Assembly: GCA_002309805.1 (NCBI GenBank)
Contig: DBYJ01000044.1
Span: 1-43,194, forward strand
Length of the DNA: 43,194 nt
DNA from: Bacteroidales bacterium UBA1189
GTDB taxonomy: Bacteria > Bacteroidota > Bacteroidia > Bacteroidales > Bacteroidaceae
Reading direction: 5' to 3'
A program made the translations under genes and the position numbers. Below the pieces are notes generated by a model, which had not been told where the DNA came from, did no database searches, and saw only the letters and a program-made list of their open reading frames with translations. How positions within the stretch are numbered: the first letter of the stretch is position 1; every line of letters starts with the position of its first letter. Below, in pieces: positions 8,022 to 16,800 of the stretch.

Positions 8022-8049
8022 AAATTAGGAATTGAGAATTAGGAGTTAG
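8001..8049. repeat. Heptad repeat tract spanning the aroA 3' end and leader of the next gene
   Basis: Seven 7-bp units in perfect register: AAATTAG, AAATTAG, GAATTAG, AAATTAG, GAATTGA, GAATTAG, GAGTTAG. The third unit contains the aroA stop codon; the ATG of the next gene follows within 6 bp. Confidence 0.85.
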
Positions 8050-8054
8050 GAATT

Positions 8055-8525
8055 ATGACGCTGATATTGGTTTGTGCTGTGGCGCTTGTGGGGCTTTGCC
8101 TCTTTGACCTTTTCGCAGGAAAAAGGAAGAAAAGCCGCGCCGATGGGAACAAGGTGCAGAAGGCAGACCATTCCCACATCTCCTTGGACGTAACCAATCA
8201 CGAGGAGTACGACGCCCGCATGAAGGAGCTGGAAGCCAGCGAATGTTGCGGCGCTCACGATGTGTGCGAGAAGGAGCAGATGATTCGTGCCCTCAGACAG
8301 AAAATCGAGTACTTCAACGACGAGGAACTGGATGCTTATCAAGGCATCGGCGAGGACGATTATACCGATGAGCAAATTGAGGAATTCCGCGAAGTGCTCT
8401 ATACCATGCAGACCAACGAAATCGAGGACTGGCTTAAAAGCCTCAATCTGCGTGGAGTATCTCTTCCTATCCTGCTCAAGGACGAAGCCTGCCAACTGAT
8501 TGCAAGCGGAAGAAACTACGGTTAG
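8055..8525 (+). CDS. Conserved-looking small membrane protein, function unknown
   Basis: 156 residues. An N-terminal membrane helix (MTLILVCAVALVGLCLFDLFA) is followed by a basic stretch (GKRKKSR), so the N-terminus is probably outside and the bulk inside the cell. Residues 56-75 contain ECCGAHDVCEK, a cysteine/histidine cluster that could bind metal or form a redox site. The rest is strongly acidic and helical (YFNDEELDAYQGI, YTDEQIEEFREVLYTM). I do not recognise the family. It lies between aroA and sprE on the same strand, about 100 bp before the latter. Confidence 0.7.
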   Translation: MTLILVCAVALVGLCLFDLFAGKRKKSRADGNKVQKADHSHISLDVTNHEEYDARMKELEASECCGAHDVCEKEQMIRALRQKIEYFNDEELDAYQGIGEDDYTDEQIEEFREVLYTMQTNEIEDWLKSLNLRGVSLPILLKDEACQLIASGRNYG

Positions 8526-8622
8526 AGGTTGAGGTTAAAAGTTAGAGTTTTTGGTCAGTTGCATACGAAAAGACAAGATTCTTCGTTATAGAGTATATAT
8601 TATTATAAGGAGAGAAGACGCC

Positions 8623-11451
8623 GTGCAGAAGATTCGTTCCATTCTTGTTCCGCTAACCTGCGCTCTCATTTGCGCAGTATGCGTCAGCTGTGGAAGCACG
8701 AAGGACAACACGGCGCAGTCGCGTTTCTACCAGTCGTTTGTCACCCGTTTCAACGTCTATCACAACGGCAGCCAAGCCTACAAGGAGGGCGTTCAAGCAC
8801 AGGAGAAGGGGCACAAGGACAACTACATGGAGCTCATTCCGCTCTACGTCATCAGCAGCCCCACCACCCGCAAAATGGGTTCGTCGAACTTCGACAAAGC
8901 CATTGAGAAAGCGCAGAAAGCCTCGAAGCTCCATTCCATCAAAGCCAAGCCCAAGCGGAAAACGGGTACTCTTTCTGAAAAAGACAAGCAATGGTATGCC
9001 AAGAAGGAATATAATCCCTTCATGCACAACGTCTGGCTGTTGATGGCCAAGGCGCAGTTTCAGAAGGGCGAGTTCCTTGAAGCTGCCACAACCTTCGCTT
9101 ACACCGCCCGTCTCTTCAGCGACAATCCGCGCGTGGTGGCAGAATGCCGTATGCGCATGGCGCAATGCTACGCTGAACTCGACTGGAACTACGAAGCCGA
9201 CAACCTGTTCAACCAAACCAAGCGCGACAGCATCCCCTATCAGCTGGCAGACGAATACGAAGCGCTCTATGCCTCGTACCTGCTTCAACACGAGCGTTTC
9301 GAGGAGGCGCTACCCCATCTGCAGAAAGCCGTCAAGCGGCGCGGACGTACCCAGAAGCAGAAGGCACGCGAATACTATCTGCTCGGACAAGTCTATGCCA
9401 TGCAGGGACAGGATGCACAGGCCTACCGCGCTTTCCAGAAAGTCATTGCCCAGAATCCGCCCTACGAAATGGAGTTCAACGCCCACATCCGCCAGACGGA
9501 GGTAGTCCCTACCTCAAAGGCTCCAGGGATGATTAAGACGCTGACACGCATGGCCAAGAACCCTAACAACAAGGAATACCTCGACCAAGTCTATTATGCC
9601 ATCGGCAACATCTGGCTGGCACAGCAGGACACGCTCAAAGCCATTGAGAACTACGAGAAAGGTGCCGAAGAAAGTACCCGAAACGGCGTAGAAAAAGGCA
9701 TCCTCCTGCTTCATCTCGGCAATATCTACTGGGACCGTGCCAAGTACTCCGATGCCCAACGCTGCTACGGCGAAGCCGTCGGCTTGATTGACAAGGACAG
9801 CAAGGATTATCCGCAACTCAACAAACGCTCGTCCATCCTCGACGAGCTGGTGGAGCATACCGAAGCCATCGAATTACAAGACAGCCTCCAGCACCTTGCC
9901 ACGCTGCCCGAAGAAGAGCTTTATGCCGTCATAGACAAGATTATCGAGGATGTCAAGAAGAAGGAAGAGGAGGAGAAGAAGAAAGCCGAGGAGGAAGCAC
10001 GCATGGCACGCCGCGAGGAGGCGCTGAGCAATGCCCGCGCCAACCAGCCCACCATGAACACACCGCAAATGACGGGTGGCGATAACTCGTGGTATTTCTA
10101 CAACACGCAGCTGGTGGCGCAGGGCAAAAAAGACTTCCAGCAGAAATGGGGCCGCCGCAAGTTGGAGGACAACTGGCGCCGCTCCAACAAGAGCGTGCTG
10201 GCGGAAACAACGTTCGAGGAATACAATTACGACGACGAGACCAACGAGATGCCCGCCGACAGCCTGGCTTCCGACAGCACGGGTATGGCGCTGGCTGACA
10301 GCGTCGTCACCGACATCCACGACCGCATGTACTACATCCAGCAAATCCCCTTCAGCGAAGAGCAGAAGATGGAGTCGGACGACATCCTCATGGAGGCACT
10401 CTTCAATGCCGGCATCATCTACAAGGACAAGCTGGAGGACTTTGGCTTGGCGGAGAAGACACTCCGCCGCCTTACCGACCAATACCCCGACTACAGCGGC
10501 ATGGACTTGGCCTACTACAACCTCTACCTGATGTACTCCCGTTGGAAGAAGCCCGAGCAAGCTGAGCTATACAAAAACAAGCTCATCGAGGAATTCCCCT
10601 ACAGCGACTACACCGTCACCGTCAGCGACCCCGACTATGCCGACAACGCCCTCTACGGCAAGCACCGCGAGGACTCGCTCTATGCAGCCACCTATACCGC
10701 CTACAACGACGGCCTCTACTCGCAAGTCATCCTCAACGACAGCATCTCAGCCAACAAGTATGCATTGGGTGCTCACCGTCCGAAGTTCATGTTCCTCCAC
10801 GCCATGAGCAGTCTGCAGGAGGGTGACACCTCAGAGTTCCTCGATCGGCTCAAGGAGATTGTGAGCAAATACCCGAAGAACGAAATCAGCGAGCTGGCAG
10901 GACTCATTGCCCAGGGACTGAGCGAGGGACGCCTGCTGACGTCGGGCTCGCTGGGCAGCATCTGGCAACGGCGTCTGTCGGGTGGCGGAGCCGAAGGAGG
11001 AGCCGTTGACTCGGCCTCTATCAAGCCTTTCAACGAAGAGCGTGCCGTGCCCTTCATCTTTATGCTCGCCTACGAAGACGGCAGCGTCAACGACAATCAG
11101 TTGCTCTTCGAGATAGCCCGCTACAACTTCACCAACTTCATGGTGCGCAACTTCGAGATGACCATGCCCCATCAGGGCGGCATCACCATGCTGCAGGTGA
11201 GCGGCTTCATGAACTTCGACGAAGCCTGGAGCTACCGCCAGCGTCTCTACGCGGCGCCCGACATGGCCACGCGACTCTCGGGCATCCGCTCCTACCTCAT
11301 TTCTGAGGAGAACCTCAAGCTGCTGTTCGAAGGCCACAGCTTCGACGAGTACCAGCAGTTCTTCGACGAGCACTTCACCATCCTGCCCATCCCCGATGAC
11401 GACCAGCCCTCCACGTTGGACGAAATGCTGTTTGACGATGATGAAGAATAA
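8623..11451 (+). CDS. sprE: Type IX secretion system lipoprotein SprE/PorW, TPR protein
   Basis: 942 residues from the chosen GTG start at 8623, which gives a clean lipoprotein signal (QKIRSILVPLTCALICAVCVSC) and follows an AGGAG at about 8608-8613; the open frame begins earlier at 8551 but adds an unlikely charged leader. After the lipobox comes SRFYQSFVTRFNVYHNGSQA, the conserved opening of SprE/PorW. TPR-like helices follow through about residue 420, then a KKKEEEEKKKAEEEARMARR coiled coil, a region with WYFYNTQLVAQGKKDFQQKWG as in SprE, more TPRs, and an acidic tail. SprE/PorW is a periplasmic-facing lipoprotein needed for type IX secretion and gliding. The next gene is porX, which supports the call. 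Confidence 0.85.
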   Translation: MQKIRSILVPLTCALICAVCVSCGSTKDNTAQSRFYQSFVTRFNVYHNGSQAYKEGVQAQEKGHKDNYMELIPLYVISSPTTRKMGSSNFDKAIEKAQKASKLHSIKAKPKRKTGTLSEKDKQWYAKKEYNPFMHNVWLLMAKAQFQKGEFLEAATTFAYTARLFSDNPRVVAECRMRMAQCYAELDWNYEADNLFNQTKRDSIPYQLADEYEALYASYLLQHERFEEALPHLQKAVKRRGRTQKQKAREYYLLGQVYAMQGQDAQAYRAFQKVIAQNPPYEMEFNAHIRQTEVVPTSKAPGMIKTLTRMAKNPNNKEYLDQVYYAIGNIWLAQQDTLKAIENYEKGAEESTRNGVEKGILLLHLGNIYWDRAKYSDAQRCYGEAVGLIDKDSKDYPQLNKRSSILDELVEHTEAIELQDSLQHLATLPEEELYAVIDKIIEDVKKKEEEEKKKAEEEARMARREEALSNARANQPTMNTPQMTGGDNSWYFYNTQLVAQGKKDFQQKWGRRKLEDNWRRSNKSVLAETTFEEYNYDDETNEMPADSLASDSTGMALADSVVTDIHDRMYYIQQIPFSEEQKMESDDILMEALFNAGIIYKDKLEDFGLAEKTLRRLTDQYPDYSGMDLAYYNLYLMYSRWKKPEQAELYKNKLIEEFPYSDYTVTVSDPDYADNALYGKHREDSLYAATYTAYNDGLYSQVILNDSISANKYALGAHRPKFMFLHAMSSLQEGDTSEFLDRLKEIVSKYPKNEISELAGLIAQGLSEGRLLTSGSLGSIWQRRLSGGGAEGGAVDSASIKPFNEERAVPFIFMLAYEDGSVNDNQLLFEIARYNFTNFMVRNFEMTMPHQGGITMLQVSGFMNFDEAWSYRQRLYAAPDMATRLSGIRSYLISEENLKLLFEGHSFDEYQQFFDEHFTILPIPDDDQPSTLDEMLFDDDEE

Positions 11452-11520
11452 AAAAAGGAAAACTTAGGAATCCTTAGGAATTCCCTAAAAGCCTAGCCCA
11501 ACAAAAACCTGAAAAAGCAA

Positions 11521-13071
11521 ATGAAAAACGGAACCCTTCTCTGGATAGACGACGAAATAGAACTCCTGCGCCCTCACATCCTTTTCCTTGAGAGCAAGGA
11601 CTACGCCATTGATACCGTCACGAACGGACGCGACGCCATCGACCGTTGCCGCGAGACGACCTACGACCTCATTCTCCTTGACGAGAATATGCCCGGCCTC
11701 AGCGGCTTGGAGACGCTCAACCTTATCAAGGAGGTCTCGCCCGGCACACCCATCGTCATGGTCACCAAGAGCGAGGAGGAGAATATCATGAACCAGGCCA
11801 TTGGCTCGAAAATCTCCGACTACCTCATCAAGCCCGTCAACCCCAACCAGATACTGCTCACGCTGAAGAAGAACATCCACCGCCGCGAGATTGTCACGGA
11901 GGTGACAACGACAGGCTACCAGCAGCAGTTCGGACGCATCACCATGCTCATCAACGAAGCCGAGACCATCGACGACTGGAAGGAAATCTATCGCAACCTC
12001 GTCCGCTGGGAGCTGGAACTTGAGCACACCGAGGGCAGCATGAGCGAGATGCTGCGCATGCAGAAGAAGGAGGCCAACCTGGAGTTCGCCCGCTTCGTAC
12101 GCCGCAACTACGAGGACTGGATGGCACACCCCGACGAACGCCCGCTGATGAGCCCCGACGTCTTCAAGACACACATCTTCCCCTCCCTCGACAAGGGCGA
12201 GAAGGTGTTCCTCATCGTGCTCGACAACTTCCGCTTCGACCAGTGGCGCGTCATTGCCGACGAACTGACGGACTACTTCACCTTCGACGAGGAACTCTAC
12301 ATGAGCATTCTGCCCACCGCCACGCAGTATGCCCGCAACGCCATCTTCTCCGGCCTCATGCCCAACAAGATTGCCGAGATGTTCCCCGAACTGTGGGTGG
12401 ACGAGGACGAGGAGGAGGGCAAAAACCTCAACGAAAAGCCGCTCATCCAGACGCAGCTCGACCGCTATCGCCGCCGCAACACCTTCTCCTATAATAAGAT
12501 TAACGATGCCGCCGCAGCCGACAAGCTGATAGCCCACTTCAACGAGTTCGGGGGCAACGACCTGAACGTCGTGGTGTTCAACTTCATCGACATGCTGTCG
12601 CACGCCCGCACCGAGTCGCGTACCATCCGCGAGCTGGCAGCCGACGAGGCCGCCTACCGCTCGCTCACCCTCTCGTGGTTCCGCCACACCCCCCTCAGCG
12701 AGCTCATGCGCCGCCTGGCCGACACCGACTACCGCGTCATCATCACCACCGACCACGGCAGCATCCGCGTCAGCAATCCCGTAAAGGTCGTGGGCGACCG
12801 CGCCGTCAACACCAATCTCCGCTACAAGCTGGGCAAGAGCCTTGCCTACAATCCCAAGGAGGTCTATGAAATCAAGGAGCCACGCCGCGTGTTCCTTCCC
12901 AAGCCCAACATCAGCACAGCCTACATCTTCGCCTGGGGCGACAACTTCTTCGCCTACCCTAACAACTACAACTACTACGTCACCTACTACCGCGACACCT
13001 TCCAGCACGGCGGCATCTCGCTCGAGGAAATGCTCATCCCCCTCATCACCCTCAAGTCAAAGAAAAAGTAA
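11521..13071 (+). CDS. porX: PorX, response regulator with PglZ-type phosphatase domain
   Basis: 516 residues, the usual PorX length. The receiver domain (1-120) has D10/D11, phosphoacceptor D54 (LILLDENMPG), T82 and K104 (YLIKP). A helical linker follows, then a PglZ/alkaline phosphatase-superfamily domain with metal-site motifs VLDNFRFDQW (D235), SILPTATQYARN (about 262-272, nucleophile threonine region), NFIDMLSH (D357) and TTDHGS (D411, H412). PorX, activated by the kinase PorY, controls type IX secretion genes; its phosphatase-like domain has been shown to act on oligonucleotides in homologues. It starts 69 bp after sprE/porW and is probably co-transcribed with it. Confidence 0.93.
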   Translation: MKNGTLLWIDDEIELLRPHILFLESKDYAIDTVTNGRDAIDRCRETTYDLILLDENMPGLSGLETLNLIKEVSPGTPIVMVTKSEEENIMNQAIGSKISDYLIKPVNPNQILLTLKKNIHRREIVTEVTTTGYQQQFGRITMLINEAETIDDWKEIYRNLVRWELELEHTEGSMSEMLRMQKKEANLEFARFVRRNYEDWMAHPDERPLMSPDVFKTHIFPSLDKGEKVFLIVLDNFRFDQWRVIADELTDYFTFDEELYMSILPTATQYARNAIFSGLMPNKIAEMFPELWVDEDEEEGKNLNEKPLIQTQLDRYRRRNTFSYNKINDAAAADKLIAHFNEFGGNDLNVVVFNFIDMLSHARTESRTIRELAADEAAYRSLTLSWFRHTPLSELMRRLADTDYRVIITTDHGSIRVSNPVKVVGDRAVNTNLRYKLGKSLAYNPKEVYEIKEPRRVFLPKPNISTAYIFAWGDNFFAYPNNYNYYVTYYRDTFQHGGISLEEMLIPLITLKSKKK

Positions 13072-13106
13072 TTTACGATTTGACGATTTACAATTTACTA
13101 TTTATT
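13071..13106. repeat. Heptad-type repeat tract after porX
   Basis: Units ATTTACG, ATTTGACG (8 bp), ATTTACA, ATTTACT, ATTTATT. Partly inverted relative to the tract before tsaE at 13184-13225, so the 151-bp gap could fold on itself. Confidence 0.6.
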
Positions 13107-13183
13107 TTACAATTGAATTATTTATCCTTCCTGCGCAAACAACTATAATTAGTCTATTAATCGTAAATAAAACAAATCGTCAA

Positions 13184-13225
13184 TCAATCGTAAATCGTAA
13201 ATTGGAAAATAGTAAATTAAAGATG
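13184..13225. repeat. Heptad repeat tract ending in the tsaE start codon
   Basis: Six units in register: TCAATCG, TAAATCG, TAAATTG, GAAAATA, GTAAATT, AAAGATG. The tsaE ATG occupies positions 5-7 of the last unit. Confidence 0.7.
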
Positions 13226-13639
13226 ATTTTCACCCTCTCCGATATCAATGCTGCTGCCCGTGAGTTTGTAGATGCCATGGGCGAACGCCGCCTCTTTGCC
13301 TTCTACGGCCCCATGGGAGCCGGCAAGACCACCTTCATCAAAGCCGTCTGCGAAGCCCTGGGCACTACCGATGTCGTCACCTCGCCCACTTTCGCCATCG
13401 TCAACGAATACGACACCCCCTCCGGACGTCCCATCTTCCATTTCGATTTCTATCGTATCAAACGCCTCTCGGAAGTCTACGACATCGGCTACGAGGACTA
13501 TTTCTACGGATCCGACGGCCTCTGCCTCATGGAATGGCCTGAACTTGTCGAGCCCCTCCTTCCCCCCGACACCGTCCGCGTCACCCTTTCCGTACTGCCC
13601 GACGGCTCGCGCAACCTCAAGATGAACCTTTCATTCTAA
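13223..13639 (+). CDS. tsaE: tRNA threonylcarbamoyladenosine biosynthesis ATPase TsaE
   Basis: 138 residues, normal length. Start 13223 gives MIFTLSDINAAAREF. Walker A is GPMGAGKTT (29-37); SPTFAIVNEY, HFDFYRI and MEWPEL are the other TsaE hallmarks. TsaE helps TsaB/TsaD make t6A37 in ANN-decoding tRNAs in the cytoplasm. It is an essential gene in most bacteria. The last 132 bp before the divergent end (13481-13612) occur again at 16801-16932 with four differences. This copy ends NLKMNLSF, the displaced copy ends EISY, so the current 3' end probably arrived with the adjacent insert. Confidence 0.93.
   Translation: MIFTLSDINAAAREFVDAMGERRLFAFYGPMGAGKTTFIKAVCEALGTTDVVTSPTFAIVNEYDTPSGRPIFHFDFYRIKRLSEVYDIGYEDYFYGSDGLCLMEWPELVEPLLPPDTVRVTLSVLPDGSRNLKMNLSF
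13481..13612 (+). repeat. Direct repeat, left copy (3' end of intact tsaE)
   Basis: 132 bp aligned without gaps to 16801-16932; the four differences are at 13486, 13495, 13510 and 13600. All are third codon positions and silent (Ile, Glu, Gly, Pro). Confidence 0.95.
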
Positions 13640-13778
13640 ATCTTAAACTTAAAGACCGTTAGTTTTATTTATTAATAGAGCACTATTGTTTTTCTGGTTT
13701 ATCACACCCCTCACGATCTTCCACTGTAATTATAAAAAAAGGTATTGGAAAAGGAAATGATATACCAAAAATTTTTTC

Positions 13779-13786
13779 TACCTTTG
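13779..13786 (+). promoter_or_regulatory. -7 box for the ATPase gene of the insert
   Basis: TACCTTTG, fits TAnnTTTG, 19 bp before the start codon, giving a very short 5' leader. A TTTG at the expected distance is not seen. Confidence 0.6.
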
Positions 13787-13805
13787 TCGCGATAAAAATG
13801 AAGAT

Positions 13806-14966
13806 ATGAATAGATTCAGTATTCAAAACTTTGGCCCAATAGACGATATCTCAGTCACTTTTGGCGATTTGACTATTTTCGTTGGCCCACAGGCCAGCGG
13901 TAAGAGTGTAGCATTGGAAACACTTAAATTGGCAATTGACCGTGATAATATTATCGAAACATTAGACCGATATAATTATATTATTGGCCATAACACCGAA
14001 AAGATACTCAATGTATATTATGGTGAGGGAATGTCCGGTATTTGGAAGACCGATTCAATAATTGAAATAGATGGTGATCTGTTTTTGCGAAAAAGTTTAC
14101 CTAAAAAAGGGGAAGGAAATGATGAAACTCTGTTTTATATACCAGCTCAACGAATAATGAGCATATCGGATGGCCGTCCAAAGAATTTCATGGAGTTTGA
14201 TAGTTCTTCGCCGTATGTGCTTCGTTCATTTAGTGAGACACTTCGCTTGTTCATGCAGCATGGCATGGGGAATGCAAATGTCCTATTTCCGATGAAAAAT
14301 CGTTTGAAAGGCTTCCTTCGCCGCTCTTTTGATGAGAGCATCTTTCATCAAGCAAAGATTGTCATGGACGAGCGCTCTGGTCAGAAGAAAATGGTACTCA
14401 ACATTGACGACATGAGTATTCCTTTTATGTCTTGGAGTGCAGGACAGAAAGAATTCATGCCTTTGCTCTTGGCTTTCTATTGTCTTTCTGGGCCTCCATC
14501 AAAGGTGGTCAAAAAGGAGAAATATAAATATGTCGTTATTGAGGAACCTGAAATGGGGCTTCACCCCCGAGCTATTATCAGCGTAATTCTTCAAATACTT
14601 GAGTTGATTCAGGCTGGTGGCTACAAAGTTATTGTATCAACACATTCTCCTGTATTCCTCGAATTTGCGTGGGCATTCAATCTCTTAAAAGAAAATGTCA
14701 GCCAGCGCTATGAGGCGTTATACGAAGTGTTCAATGTTCCTGTAGGCTCCCCTGTCCGTGAAATGCTTGAAGGCCTGTTCGACAAAAGCATTCGTACATA
14801 CTATTTTCGTCGAAAGAACCCCAACGGGAAAGTTGTCTCTCACGACATATCATCCCTTGACGTAACCGCTACCGACAATATCATAGCCGAGTGGGGTGGT
14901 CTCTCCGAGTTCTCTACCCGCGTGTCCGATGTCGTATCTAAATACATGGTCGACAATGAAGAATGA
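13806..14966 (+). CDS. AAA/ABC-type ATPase of the tsaE-linked insert (OLD/RecF-like), candidate defence ATPase
   Basis: 386 residues. The N-terminal strand pattern MNRFSIQNFGPIDDISVTFGDLTIF is that of AAA_15/AAA_21-type ATPases. Walker A GPQASGKS (27-34), ABC-like signature SAGQ (211-214), Walker B VVIEEPE (243-249) followed by MGLHP, and H-loop STHSP (H280) are all intact, so it should hydrolyse ATP as a dimer. The last 100 residues have no TOPRIM motif that I can see, unlike OLD nucleases. Its 3' end overlaps the next gene by 11 bp, implying coupled translation with the small nuclease-like protein. Base composition is clearly AT-richer than tsaE and porX. ATPases of this type drive several two-gene anti-phage systems (PARIS, Septu); no exact match recognised. 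Confidence 0.85.
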   Translation: MNRFSIQNFGPIDDISVTFGDLTIFVGPQASGKSVALETLKLAIDRDNIIETLDRYNYIIGHNTEKILNVYYGEGMSGIWKTDSIIEIDGDLFLRKSLPKKGEGNDETLFYIPAQRIMSISDGRPKNFMEFDSSSPYVLRSFSETLRLFMQHGMGNANVLFPMKNRLKGFLRRSFDESIFHQAKIVMDERSGQKKMVLNIDDMSIPFMSWSAGQKEFMPLLLAFYCLSGPPSKVVKKEKYKYVVIEEPEMGLHPRAIISVILQILELIQAGGYKVIVSTHSPVFLEFAWAFNLLKENVSQRYEALYEVFNVPVGSPVREMLEGLFDKSIRTYYFRRKNPNGKVVSHDISSLDVTATDNIIAEWGGLSEFSTRVSDVVSKYMVDNEE

Positions 14967-15444
14967 TGCTACGACACAAACACCCGAAAGTCTGTTAAAG
15001 ACTGCCGTTGACAAGACGGAAGATGTCAAGGGGCAGTTCAAGACGGGATTAGGCGCCATCAAGGGCAACGAGAAGCAGAAATTTGTCGTTCCTGATACGC
15101 GCATGATTACTGGCAGCCTCGACATCGACACGTCAACCGCCACTAAATATCCGCAGGCCAACCGTTGGGACTACGCAGTTGAATACGACAAGGAAACGTT
15201 CTTCATCGAAGTGCATCCTGGCTCAACAAGCGAGATTCCCACTATCATTGCAAAGCTGGCGTGGCTAAAGCAATGGCTGAAAGAAAAGGCACCCGAAATC
15301 AATGCCCTAAAGCCGAAGAACAAACAGCCATATCACTGGGTCTACACGAGAAAGTTTGCTATCCTTCCGAATTCCAAGTACGCAAGAGAACTCGCTCAAA
15401 AACATTTGACACCTGTGAAACAATGGAACTATAGTTCGTTATAA
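14956..15444 (+). CDS. Small protein partnered with the ATPase, possible PD-(D/E)XK-like nuclease
   Basis: 162 residues. Start 14956 is chosen because it overlaps the ATPase end by 11 bp, and the extra residues from an upstream ATG at 14896 lie in a region coding for the ATPase. The N-terminal 60 residues are polar and look helical. Then come NRWDYAVEYDKETFFIEVHPG (D72, E85, H87) and TSEIPTIIAKLAWLKQWLKE, then YHWVYTRKFAI. The order strand with Asp, strand with Glu-x-His, helix, strand recalls a restriction-endonuclease fold with His in place of the usual Lys, but I cannot prove this. As partner of the ATPase it is the likely effector. Confidence 0.75.
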   Translation: MKNDATTQTPESLLKTAVDKTEDVKGQFKTGLGAIKGNEKQKFVVPDTRMITGSLDIDTSTATKYPQANRWDYAVEYDKETFFIEVHPGSTSEIPTIIAKLAWLKQWLKEKAPEINALKPKNKQPYHWVYTRKFAILPNSKYARELAQKHLTPVKQWNYSSL

Positions 15445-15530
15445 CAACTATATACCTTTTTAAAAAAGAAAAGAAAGAGAGAATTGCGGATGGAGATTAA
15501 TTTCTCATTCAACGTAAACTATAAACTAAT

Positions 15531-16754
15531 ATGAAAACTTACTTCATAAACACTTTCAATAAAGTCTCAACAGCTGGTCAGCATATGGACTTTATATCAA
15601 CAATAAAAAGCCAAGAATGGGTCGTTTTCAACGATGACAAAAACTATATTGAAAAGTTCCTTTTCATAAATGACAACCAATTGCTTGTGTCCGTCAATGG
15701 AAAGTCCTCATATTCCCAATGGAATTATATTAAAGTCAACTCCTCTTTAGTTATTGATGATGATAAAAACAGATACTTATTAAAACTTGTCGTATGCAAC
15801 AAAGACATAATTGTTCTGAACATTGACAGCACTGACAACTATAGCTTTCTCATCAATTCACAATCATTACTTTTGAAAAATCCCACTTACGAAGATATTC
15901 AATGGTACTTAATCAGACAATGTGGAATAGATATCCTTTCAGACAAACAACGAGAACAATTAATTGAAGAAAAAAGAATAGAAACAGAAAGGAAGAATGA
16001 AGAGAAAAAGGTACAATGGAAAATAGCAAAGAACTTTATTTTCCTTTGGGGAGGCATTATCTCACTTTTTATTATTGGGATATCTTTCATTGAATACAAG
16101 AAATACCATCCGACAATATATATGACAAAGGAAGAGAATAAAATTGCTATAGATCTAGGATTAAGTGTAAAGTGGGCGACCTGTAACATCGGGGCCAACT
16201 CACCGGAAGATTATGGCAACTATTATGGATGGGGAGACGTAACAGGACGAATTATTACAAGAATAAAAGAACCCGCTAATATAACTGATCTTAAGTTTCC
16301 TCCAAGAAACGAAGCAACTATTTTACCATCGTCAATTACAAATGGGCCATTTGATATGGCAAAAGCAAACTGGGGCAATAACTGGAGACTTCCAACAAGG
16401 GATGAGGCGGAAGAACTACTATCACAGTGCAAAATATCAAATGCAGAAATTATTAATGGTAAATACTGCTTCAAGCTAACTGGGCCAAATGGAAATCATA
16501 TATTCTTACCATTAGCAGATATACGATTTTATGATGGAGATATAATGAGAGGTAGTCAAAGTGCTCAAGCTATAGTGTGGACGGGAGATTTAAGCGATGT
16601 TCAACAGTATGACGACAAATACCGTAAAATGGCCTACTCCTTAAATATTAACGAATTAGGAAGAAACGGTGTATGGGACGGTGAGGTCAAACATAAAGTG
16701 GGCGTTTCGTTAAGATGGTTTGGGATACCAGTCCGTGCAGTAATGAATAAGTAG
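15531..16754 (+). CDS. Single-span membrane protein with C-terminal FISUMP-type domain
   Basis: 407 residues. Residues 1-120 are a beta-rich domain I do not recognise (repeated hydrophobic/N/D pattern). A charged coiled coil (138-165, EEKRIETERKNEEKK) leads into one membrane helix at about 168-188 (IAKNFIFLWGGIISLFIIGISF). The outer part, about 206-405, has the markers of the Fibrobacter succinogenes major paralogous domain: IDLGLSVKWATCNIGANSPE, NYYGWGD, NWGNNWRLPTRDEAEELL, and GIPVRAV near the end. It belongs to the AT-rich insert, 86 bp after the nuclease-like gene. It may be an accessory or unrelated cargo gene. Confidence 0.75.
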   Translation: MKTYFINTFNKVSTAGQHMDFISTIKSQEWVVFNDDKNYIEKFLFINDNQLLVSVNGKSSYSQWNYIKVNSSLVIDDDKNRYLLKLVVCNKDIIVLNIDSTDNYSFLINSQSLLLKNPTYEDIQWYLIRQCGIDILSDKQREQLIEEKRIETERKNEEKKVQWKIAKNFIFLWGGIISLFIIGISFIEYKKYHPTIYMTKEENKIAIDLGLSVKWATCNIGANSPEDYGNYYGWGDVTGRIITRIKEPANITDLKFPPRNEATILPSSITNGPFDMAKANWGNNWRLPTRDEAEELLSQCKISNAEIINGKYCFKLTGPNGNHIFLPLADIRFYDGDIMRGSQSAQAIVWTGDLSDVQQYDDKYRKMAYSLNINELGRNGVWDGEVKHKVGVSLRWFGIPVRAVMNK

Positions 16755-16800
16755 AGACTATTATATTATTAAATAGTCTAGGACTCATTGAGTGGCAAGA

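Noticed and set aside
11485..13008. Long open frame antisense to porX (507 codons)
   Set aside because: Valine/glycine/glutamate-rich shadow produced by GC-rich third positions of porX; no family motifs. The same applies to the long antisense frames opposite susC, GH92, the glutaminase-family gene and others.
13806..15444. PARIS (AriA/AriB) or Gabija system
   Set aside because: The partner is 162 residues without recognisable DUF4435, TOPRIM or UvrD-like helicase motifs; only the ATPase type is shared.
13613..16800. Integrative conjugative element or prophage
   Set aside because: No integrase, relaxase, excisionase or structural genes are present; the segment is only about 3.2 kb.
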